From a virus, in IMG/VR virus record IMGVR_UViG_3300014962_000019, positions 1 to 22,827 of that record: a DNA stretch of 22,827 nt. The stretch is one strand, 5' to 3'. The notes below the pieces were generated by a model. That model was not told the DNA's origin. It saw only the letters and a program-made list of their open reading frames with translations, and did no database searches. Below are positions 1 to 5,900 of this stretch, piece by piece. The position numbers and the translations under genes are program-made. Position 1 is the first letter of the stretch, and every line of letters begins with the position of its first letter.

Positions 1-211
1 GGGGTGGGTGGGGTCCGGAGGCATAGGGGTCACGTTGGCGGTGGACCCACGAACCAAATTTTTATTTTTTCAAAATAAACCCGAGAAACAGAGACCCAAT
101 GGGTTCAGTTACCCCACTGGGTTCAGTTACCCCAATGGGTTCAGTTACTCCAATGGGTTCACTTCCCCCGTTCATTCATGTCTTCCATAAAATCGCCACC
201 ATGTTAGACTC
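1..211. other. Leader region upstream of the terminase genes, no convincing gene
   Basis: This stretch opens with a G-rich run (three G-tracts in the first 14 bases), followed by an AT-rich patch at about 57-80 and an 18-bp tandem repeat (separate entry). A frame is open from the left edge, with a GTG at 8 and a stop at 188-190. Its translation is dominated by the repeat (NGFSYP-like hexapeptides) and has no ribosome binding site, so I do not call it a gene. The AT-rich patch could be part of a promoter, but I find no clear -35/-10 pair. The left part could also be the end of a region that continues outside the window. Confidence 0.5.
95..166. repeat. Four 18-bp tandem repeats with CCCANTGGG palindrome
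   Basis: Four head-to-tail units start at 95, 113, 131 and 149. The consensus is CCCAATGGGTTCAGTTAC. Unit 2 has one change (CCCACTGGG) and unit 4 is degenerate at both ends. Each unit holds a CCCANTGGG palindrome followed by a 9-base spacer, so the palindrome recurs every 18 bp. The array ends 45 bases before the small terminase start. Its position suggests a binding array, either for the packaging initiation complex or for a regulator; this is inference. Spacer-free perfect tandem spacing rules out CRISPR. Confidence 0.85.
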
Positions 212-793
212 ATGTCCACTATGGAACATGAACCCACCTCGTCCGTAGGCACGGTTGTCACCGGTGAAAATCCAATCCCAAACTGGCTGTCGTGCCCAAC
301 GCCATCTCCGGCACCTACACCTGCCAACTCGAAGGCTGCCAAGGAGCTGCTGCACCTGCAGTATCAAAACATGTTCGAGAACTTCATCGAACAGGTCTAC
401 CGGGGCAGATCCCTCAAGTCCTTGGTCGAGGATGACCACCGACTCGTCAGTTACGAGGACTTTTTGCGCTGGATCAAGCGCGATCCCCAAAGATATGAGC
501 GATTCAAGGAAGCGCAGGAGATGCGCACGGAGTTCCTGGCTGGGGAAATTCTGGACATCTCGGATGGGATTGATTCACTCGATGCGTCAGCCCCGGACAC
601 GATCAATCGGGACAAGCTCAGGATCGACACGCGCAAGTGGCTCATGAGCGCACACAACAAGAAGCGCTACGGTGAGACCAAGTCGATCGAGCTGGGCGGG
701 ACGATCTCGATCACTGAGGCGCTGGCGCAGGCCCAAGCTCGGGTGATTGAGAGTGAGGTGATTGACGTGACCCCGCGGCTGGAGGACAACTGA
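212..793 (+). CDS. Terminase small subunit (Sf6 gp1-like)
   Basis: This 193-residue protein would recognise the packaging site and deliver phage DNA to the large terminase. The first 40 residues are Pro/Ser/Thr-rich and look disordered. Residues about 40-110 are helical and would form the DNA-binding part. The C-terminal half carries the hallmark of Sf6-type small terminases: NRDKLRIDTRKWLMS at 132-146, followed by a KRYGE motif near 151-155. Start choice is uncertain. ATG 212 has no clear Shine-Dalgarno, and ATG 221, nine bases on, is an alternative. The stop overlaps the large terminase start (TGATG), so the two are translationally coupled. Family assignment is from motif memory, not a search. 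Confidence 0.85.
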   Translation: MSTMEHEPTSSVGTVVTGENPIPNWLSCPTPSPAPTPANSKAAKELLHLQYQNMFENFIEQVYRGRSLKSLVEDDHRLVSYEDFLRWIKRDPQRYERFKEAQEMRTEFLAGEILDISDGIDSLDASAPDTINRDKLRIDTRKWLMSAHNKKRYGETKSIELGGTISITEALAQAQARVIESEVIDVTPRLEDN

Positions 794-2334
794 TGCAGCG
801 TATGAGGTATAGCCCCGAGGAGGAGCAGCTGCTGATGAGCCAGCTGTGGTCCCCGAGTATCAAGGACGACCCCGAGGCGTTCGTGCTGTTCGCGTTCCCA
901 TGGGGGCAGAAGAACACGCCGCTTGAGCACTTCCGCGCACCGCGGGCGTGGCAGCGCAGGACGCTGCGGCGGATCACCGGGTTCATCAAGGACAACCGCG
1001 GTCGCATGACCGAGGGTGAGCTGATCGACGCACTCAGAAGGGCCGTGTCGTCTGGCCGGGGGGTGGGGAAGTCTGCACTGGTGTCGTGGCTGATCCTGTG
1101 GATGCTGACAACCCGGATAGGCAGCTCTGTCATCGTGTCGGCTAACAGCGAGAACCAGCTGCGTAAGGTCACTTGGGGTGAGTTGACCAAATGGGTCACG
1201 ATGAGCATCAACGCTCACTGGTGGGAGCCGACGGCCACGAGCCTGACCCCCGCGTCGTGGCTCACCGAGCTGGTCGAGCGTGATCTCAAGAAGGGTACGC
1301 GGTACTGGGGCGCCGAGGGGAAACTGTGGAGTGAGGAGAACCCCGACGCCTACGCCGGCGTTCACAACATGGACGGCATGATGGTGATTTTCGACGAGGC
1401 CAGCGGTATCCCGGACAGTATCTGGTCCGTGGCAGCGGGCTTCTTCACGGAGAACATCCTCGATCGGTACTGGTTCGCGTTCTCCAACGGCCGTCGCAAC
1501 ACCGGGTACTTCTACGAGGCTGTGGACGGGAACAAACGCGAGTTCTGGGAGTCCGAGAAGATCGATGCCCGCACAGTCGAGGGTACCGACAAGACGATCT
1601 ACCAGCAGATCATCGAGGAGTATGGCGAGGACTCCGATGAAGCCCGGGTCGAGGTGTACGGTGACTTTCCCAAGAGCGGGGAAGATCAGTTCATCGGACC
1701 GCACCTGGTCGACGATGCCATGAATAGACCCCTGTATAAAGACAGCACGGCGCCTGTGGTCCTCGGGGTAGACCCGGCCCGCGGAGGCTTGGACAGCACC
1801 GTGATCGCCGTGCGCCAAGGCCGGGACATCGTGGCCATCAAACGGTTCAAAGGCGACGACACCATGACCACCGTGGGCCACGTCATCGAGGCGATCGAGG
1901 AGTACAAGCCCGCGCTGACTGTGATCGACGAGGGTGGGCTAGGCTACGGGATTCTTGACAGGTTGCTTGAGCAGCGTTACAAAGTGCGCGGGGTAAACTT
2001 CGGCTGGAAGTCGAAAAACCCGGTCATGTGGGGCAACAAAAGGGCAGAACTTTGGGGCGCCATGCGCGATTGGCTCAAAACAGCCAGTATCCCCAAGGAC
2101 CGAGTGCTCAAAAATGACCTGGTTGGACCGATGAAGAAGCCCAACTCGGCAGGTACCATCTTCCTAGAAGGGAAAAAGGAAATGAAAGCCCGCGGATTGG
2201 CCTCTCCAGACGCAGCGGATGCGATTGCTGTGACCTTTGCGTTCCCGGTGGCCAATCGCGGATACACTGAAGGCCGGACACCCCGCAGAAACGCGCAAAA
2301 CGGCGCAACTTTCAACTCTTGGATGGGATCTTGA
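793..2334 (+). CDS. Terminase large subunit (ATPase and nuclease)
   Basis: This is the 513-residue packaging motor. The N-terminal ATPase has Walker A SGRGVGKS at 87-94 and Walker B MMVIFDEA at 196-203 (D201, E202). The C-terminal RNase H-like nuclease has acidic motifs GVDPARGG (D327), VIDEGGLG (D379) and SPDAADA (D473/D476). Both domains look intact and full length. GGAGG at 781-785 lies seven bases before the ATG, and the start overlaps the TerS stop. Base composition changes inside the gene: the lines I counted between 1201 and 1920 are 63-73% GC, while those after 1980 are about 53%. The step falls in the nuclease domain and may mark a recombination joint. The protein docks on the portal in the family and cuts DNA by the headful or site-specific mode; the sequence alone does not say which. 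Confidence 0.96.
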   Translation: MQRMRYSPEEEQLLMSQLWSPSIKDDPEAFVLFAFPWGQKNTPLEHFRAPRAWQRRTLRRITGFIKDNRGRMTEGELIDALRRAVSSGRGVGKSALVSWLILWMLTTRIGSSVIVSANSENQLRKVTWGELTKWVTMSINAHWWEPTATSLTPASWLTELVERDLKKGTRYWGAEGKLWSEENPDAYAGVHNMDGMMVIFDEASGIPDSIWSVAAGFFTENILDRYWFAFSNGRRNTGYFYEAVDGNKREFWESEKIDARTVEGTDKTIYQQIIEEYGEDSDEARVEVYGDFPKSGEDQFIGPHLVDDAMNRPLYKDSTAPVVLGVDPARGGLDSTVIAVRQGRDIVAIKRFKGDDTMTTVGHVIEAIEEYKPALTVIDEGGLGYGILDRLLEQRYKVRGVNFGWKSKNPVMWGNKRAELWGAMRDWLKTASIPKDRVLKNDLVGPMKKPNSAGTIFLEGKKEMKARGLASPDAADAIAVTFAFPVANRGYTEGRTPRRNAQNGATFNSWMGS

Positions 2335-2336
2335 TC

Positions 2337-2492
2337 ATGCCCCTCGTTAAATCTAAAAGCGACGCCGCTTTCCGCAAGAACGTCAAAGCCGAGATCGGTG
2401 CTGGCAAGCCGCCCAAGCAGGCAGTGGCCATCGCGTACTCCGTCAAGCGGGAAGCCGCCAAGAAACCCACCCCCACAAAGTCCAAAAAATGA
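2337..2492 (+). CDS. Small basic conserved phage protein, 51 aa
   Basis: This short gene starts two bases after the TerL stop and overlaps the next gene by four bases (ATGA). The product is 51 residues, Lys/Ala-rich, with a core [20 protein letters not shown] at 21-40 and a low-complexity tail of Lys, Pro and Thr. The [15 protein letters not shown] motif recurs in short proteins of many phages near head genes, as far as I recall, but I know of no assigned function. The basic charge would suit nucleic-acid binding or a scaffold-like adaptor role, which is only a guess. The close coupling on both sides is the best support that it is real. Confidence 0.75.
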   Translation: MPLVKSKSDAAFRKNVKAEIGAGKPPKQAVAIAYSVKREAAKKPTPTKSKK

Positions 2493-2737
2493 CCCTGAAA
2501 GCCACCCAAGACTGCCTGATTGTCCGCCCGGACATGGAAAAACATGAGCTTTTCGTGCTGCTGCGTGAGAAGAAAACCGGTACCGGAATCGTGATTTCCG
2601 CGGGTCCGGACGCCAAAGACGTAAAAGTGGGCGACAAGGTGCTATTTGGTGATTCGATCGGTCAAGAATTACAATACATGGGTGAGCACCTTCTTGTGAT
2701 GCGCGAGGCTCACACACTCGGAGTATTTGACGCATGA
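2489..2737 (+). CDS. GroES-like co-chaperonin, 82 aa
   Basis: The protein matches the GroES (Cpn10) beta-barrel. It has an N-terminal strand DCLIVRP (8-14), the hallmark [11 protein letters not shown] (45-55) and a C-terminal [17 protein letters not shown] (65-81), which corresponds to the 'EEyLiMrEsDILaiv' end of GroES. At 82 residues it is shorter than E. coli GroES (97). The region aligning with the GroEL-binding mobile loop is about 15-30; its hydrophobic patch would be LFVLL (21-25) rather than the usual GGIVL. The start overlaps the previous stop (ATGA) and no Shine-Dalgarno is visible, so translation probably depends on coupling. Phage co-chaperonins such as T4 gp31 replace GroES for coat folding; a similar job is plausible here, before the portal and coat genes, but is inferred. 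Confidence 0.85.
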   Translation: MTLKATQDCLIVRPDMEKHELFVLLREKKTGTGIVISAGPDAKDVKVGDKVLFGDSIGQELQYMGEHLLVMREAHTLGVFDA

Positions 2738-4905
2738 GCGATCCAACTGGCATCAATGCAGCCGCCAAGGTGGCAAACAACGGTCCGGACAACCCGGGCA
2801 AAGGCCACTCGGAGGTGCTGGCAGAAGCACGTCAGCGTTTGCAGATGGCCATTGACGCGCTGTCCGACAGCCGCGAAGACGAGATCGACGATCTCCGGTT
2901 CTATGCTGGCTCCCCGGACAACCAGTGGCAGTGGCCTGCGGATGTTCTGCAGACCCGCGGCTCGGTCAACGGTCAGACCATCAACGCTCGTCCCTGCCTG
3001 ACCATCAACAAGCTCCCTCAGCACGTTCATCAGGTCACCAATGAGCAACGGATGAACCGTCCGGGCATCAAGGTGATCCCGGCCGATGATGAGGCCGACA
3101 TCGACGTGGCCGAGGTTTACAACGGCGTGATTCGTCACATCGAGTACATCTCGGACGCCGACGTGGCCTATGACACGGCCTGTGAGAACCAGGTGTCCTA
3201 CGGTGAAGGCTACATTCGTCTACTGACCGAGTATTGCAGCGAAGACACCTTCGATCAGGACATCAAGATCGGGCGTATTCGCAACAGCTTTTCGGTCTAT
3301 ATGGACCCGCTGATCCAAGACCCCACGGGCGCAGATGCACGGTACTGTTTCATCACCGAAGACCTGACCAAAAAGGAATACGAGCGTCTGTACCCCAATG
3401 CGGCGCCGATCACGACCCTCATGAGTCTGGGCGTGGGTGATCAGTCGATCCAGCAATGGATCAATGAAGACACGGTGCGGATCGCCGAGTATTTTTACTA
3501 CGATCTCAAGCGCGAAACGCTTAACCTGTACCCCGGCAACGTGACCGCGTTCAACGGTACACCCGAGGACAAGCAGCTGCGGGCCATGTTTGGCAAGCCG
3601 CTCAAAAGCCGTGAAGCTGAGCGCAAGATCGTCAAGTGGCTCAAGATCAACGGCTACGAGGTGCTTGAGGAGCGCACATGGGCGGGTAAATACATCCCTG
3701 TAGTGCGTGTAGTCGGCAACGAGTACGAAGTCGATGGTCGCGTGTATGTGTCGGGCTTGGTGCGTAACGCCAAAGATGCTCAGCGCATGTACAACTACTG
3801 GGTGTCGCAAGAAGCCGAAATGCTGGCGCTGGCGCCCAAAGCTCCGTTCATTGGATACGGTGGTCAGTTTGAGGGTTACGAGACCCAATGGAAGACCGCC
3901 AACACGAACAACTGGCCTTATCTGGAAGTCAATCCTGATGTTACAGACGGCCAAGGCAATGTTCTGCCACTGCCCGCACGGGCACAGCCTCCGATGGCGT
4001 CCAGTGGTCTGCTGCAGGCCAAATCGGGTGCTGCTGAGGACATCAAGTCGTCCACGGGTCAGTACAACGCCTCGCTGGGCATGACCAGCAACGAGCGCTC
4101 CGGTAAAGCCATCTTGGCCCGTCAGCGTGAGGGTGACGTTGGCACCTATCACTACGTCGACAATCTGGCTCGTGCGATCCGCCATGTCGGTCGCCAGCTG
4201 GTCGATCTGATCCCCAAGATCTACGACACTGAGCGCGTGGCCCGCATCATCGGCGAAGATGGCGAACCCGCACTTGCCAAGATCAATCCGATGCAGCAAG
4301 AGCCGGTCAAGAAGATTGTTGACCAAGAGGGCACCGTGATCGACAAGATCTACAACCCCAGCGTGGGCAAGTACGATGTGCGTGTCATCACCGGTCCGGG
4401 TTACGCCACCAAGCGTCAGGAAGCTCTGGAGTCGATGGCTCAGTTGCTGCAGGGCAATCCGCAGCTGTGGCAGGTGGCGGGCGATCTGTTTGTCAAGAAC
4501 ATGGATTGGCCTGGTGCTCAGGATTTGGCCAAACGGTTCCAGAAAACACTGGATCCCAAGGTGCTGGCAGACGAGGACAATCCGGCTTTGGCTGCCGCCA
4601 ACCAGCAAATGCAGCAGATGGCTCAAGAGATGCAGATGATGCAAGGCATGCTGGCCAATGTGCAAAAGTCCTTTGAGGCCCGTGATCTTGAGATCAAAGA
4701 GTACGAAGCTCAGGTTAAGGCATATCAGGCCGAAACTCAGCGCATCAGCGCGGTGCAGGCCAGCATGTCACCCGAGCAGATCCAAGACATCGTGATGGGC
4801 ACAATCGCTGCTGCCGTGGATACGGGTGATCTGGTGGCAGGCATGCCCCGGATGCCCGAGGAGCCTGCCGGCATGGAAGCCCCGGAACAAGGAGAAATGC
4901 AATGA
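2734..4905 (+). CDS. Portal protein (P22 gp1-like)
   Basis: This 723-residue protein is close in length to the P22 portal (725). It forms the dodecameric ring at one capsid vertex, through which DNA enters and leaves. Visible landmarks are the early DDLRFYAGSPDNQW segment (about 50-65), the central KSSTGQYNASLGMTSNERSG region (about 437-456), typical of this portal family, and a Gln/Met-rich helix at about 620-680 that fits the C-terminal coiled-coil barrel of P22-type portals. GGAG at 2720-2723 lies ten bases upstream and the start overlaps the co-chaperonin stop. In P22 the scaffold gene follows directly; here about 5 kb of other genes intervenes. Confidence 0.93.
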   Translation: MSDPTGINAAAKVANNGPDNPGKGHSEVLAEARQRLQMAIDALSDSREDEIDDLRFYAGSPDNQWQWPADVLQTRGSVNGQTINARPCLTINKLPQHVHQVTNEQRMNRPGIKVIPADDEADIDVAEVYNGVIRHIEYISDADVAYDTACENQVSYGEGYIRLLTEYCSEDTFDQDIKIGRIRNSFSVYMDPLIQDPTGADARYCFITEDLTKKEYERLYPNAAPITTLMSLGVGDQSIQQWINEDTVRIAEYFYYDLKRETLNLYPGNVTAFNGTPEDKQLRAMFGKPLKSREAERKIVKWLKINGYEVLEERTWAGKYIPVVRVVGNEYEVDGRVYVSGLVRNAKDAQRMYNYWVSQEAEMLALAPKAPFIGYGGQFEGYETQWKTANTNNWPYLEVNPDVTDGQGNVLPLPARAQPPMASSGLLQAKSGAAEDIKSSTGQYNASLGMTSNERSGKAILARQREGDVGTYHYVDNLARAIRHVGRQLVDLIPKIYDTERVARIIGEDGEPALAKINPMQQEPVKKIVDQEGTVIDKIYNPSVGKYDVRVITGPGYATKRQEALESMAQLLQGNPQLWQVAGDLFVKNMDWPGAQDLAKRFQKTLDPKVLADEDNPALAAANQQMQQMAQEMQMMQGMLANVQKSFEARDLEIKEYEAQVKAYQAETQRISAVQASMSPEQIQDIVMGTIAAAVDTGDLVAGMPRMPEEPAGMEAPEQGEMQ

Positions 4906-5264
4906 AATGTGCTGATTTCGTAGGCACTCTGTTTTTGGCCCGGGATGTGGCCCATTCGGTGCATCTGAATACCCGCAGCTTTGCCAAACATTCGGCGCTG
5001 AACTCGTTTTACGATGACGTGGTCGAGTTGGCGGACAAGTTTGCCGAAGCATACCAAGGCCGCCATGGTCTAATTGGTCCCATCAGCTTGATGTCTGCCA
5101 AAAAAACAGGCAACATTGTGGAGTTCTTGGAGGATTCCTTGGCTGACATTGAGAAGATGCGCTACGAGGTGTGTGAGAAATCGGACACCGCGCTGCAAAA
5201 CATCATCGACGAGATCGTCGGTCAGTATCTGTCCACGCTGTACAAACTCAAGTTCTTGGCATGA
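4902..5264 (+). CDS. Small four-helix protein with Dps-like metal-site pattern
   Basis: The protein has 120 residues, nearly all predicted helical. AAGGAG at 4889-4894 gives a strong ribosome binding site and the start overlaps the portal stop. I recall similar phage proteins of unknown function (possibly the DUF5856 family). The helix 1-2 region has H18, H30, D45 and E49. These spacings (12, 15, 4) equal those of E. coli Dps ferroxidase residues H51, H63, D78 and E82; the fifth Dps ligand, D67, would be N34 here. The local context also resembles Dps (A17-H18, F27, then a helix to E49). The C-terminal helices (about 70-92 and 95-120) suit a minimal ferritin-like bundle, and DTALQNIIDEI resembles the last Dps helix. 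Iron or DNA binding is inferred, not shown. Confidence 0.7.
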   Translation: MKCADFVGTLFLARDVAHSVHLNTRSFAKHSALNSFYDDVVELADKFAEAYQGRHGLIGPISLMSAKKTGNIVEFLEDSLADIEKMRYEVCEKSDTALQNIIDEIVGQYLSTLYKLKFLA

Positions 5265-5479
5265 CAGTCGTTGTTACGCACTCCACACCGTCCGACAACA
5301 CGTTCAGTGCTGCCGGTGCTGCGGCTTGGGACGCCGATCACCAACTGTCGGGCGTAGGGACCATGGCCGAGCAAAACTCCAGCAACGTAACAATCACTGG
5401 CGGCACGATTGGTGGAGTAAATGTCACCGCATTGGCTTCTTCAAACGCTATTGCCAATCTTCTTTTGACGGGATACTGA
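5261..5479 (+). CDS. Short tail-fibre-like virion protein, 72 aa
   Basis: This 72-residue protein overlaps the previous stop by four bases. It contains the stretches THSTPSDNTFSAAGAAAWDA (6-25) and AEQNSSNVTITGGTIGGVNV (36-55). Such sequences are common as linker or N-terminal modules in phage tail fibres and structural proteins. The VTITGGTI segment resembles beta-solenoid starts in larger fibres. It may be a remnant or a free-standing adaptor that attaches the fibre products downstream. The gene is intact, without frameshift, but is far shorter than a fibre. The exact role is unknown. Confidence 0.7.
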   Translation: MTVVVTHSTPSDNTFSAAGAAAWDADHQLSGVGTMAEQNSSNVTITGGTIGGVNVTALASSNAIANLLLTGY

Positions 5480-5480
5480 A

Positions 5481-5900
5481 ATGCCTAAGTCCACCGCGCT
5501 TAATTTTACGCAGAACATCAAACTTGCCGCGACGACCATCGTCAACGCTGACAGCACGAATAAAAAGACGGTATTTACCGCTGGAGCAAACGATGCGGTG
5601 GTGAAATCGCTTCACGCTATCAGCGATGATTCTGCGGCCAAGGTGGTCAACATCTATGTGAATGATGGTTCAACCGATATATACATCGGCGCGGTAAACG
5701 TTCCAATCACCTCTGGCACGACTGGCGCGATTGCGGCAGTTGATCTGCTGAACGGTACATTGTTTCCGAACCTGCCTTATGACGCCAACGGCAAACGAGT
5801 TCTGCCCCTTCCTGGTGGCTACATCGTTAAGGTCTCCGTCCAAGTCGCTGTAACCGCTGCCAAAACGATCACCGTGACCTGCATGGCCGAGGACTATTAA
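5481..5900 (+). CDS. Probable beta-rich virion protein, 139 aa
   Basis: I do not recognise a named family. The 139-residue product is rich in Val, Thr, Ala and Gly, with alternating hydrophobic strands (for example VVNIYVNDGSTDIYIGAVNV at 55-74 and GGYIVKVSVQVAVTAAKTIT at 112-131). That pattern suggests a compact beta-sandwich such as a decoration, fibre-base or adaptor domain. It has no signal peptide or membrane segment. It starts one base after the preceding stop, with only a weak GGGAT ribosome site, and its own stop overlaps the next start (TAATG). Its place directly before the large adhesin suggests a partner or attachment protein, which is inference. Confidence 0.72.
   Translation: MPKSTALNFTQNIKLAATTIVNADSTNKKTVFTAGANDAVVKSLHAISDDSAAKVVNIYVNDGSTDIYIGAVNVPITSGTTGAIAAVDLLNGTLFPNLPYDANGKRVLPLPGGYIVKVSVQVAVTAAKTITVTCMAEDY

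Noticed and set aside
95-166. CRISPR array
   Set aside because: Units are directly adjacent with no unique spacers, and no cas-like gene is present.
8-190. Open frame of 60 codons from a GTG, with NGFSYP-like hexapeptide repeats
   Set aside because: No ribosome site, alternative start near the edge, and the peptide repeat is a direct result of an 18-bp DNA repeat (a multiple of three). The DNA palindrome in each unit gives a better explanation.
667-1881. Long minus-strand open frame of 404 codons
   Set aside because: It lies antisense to the large terminase, which has all catalytic motifs; high GC produces such shadow frames. The translation is rich in His, Arg and Pro with no domain.
3220-4665. 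Long minus-strand open frame of 481 codons
   Set aside because: Antisense to the portal gene, no ribosome site or recognisable motif; a shadow of its codon bias.
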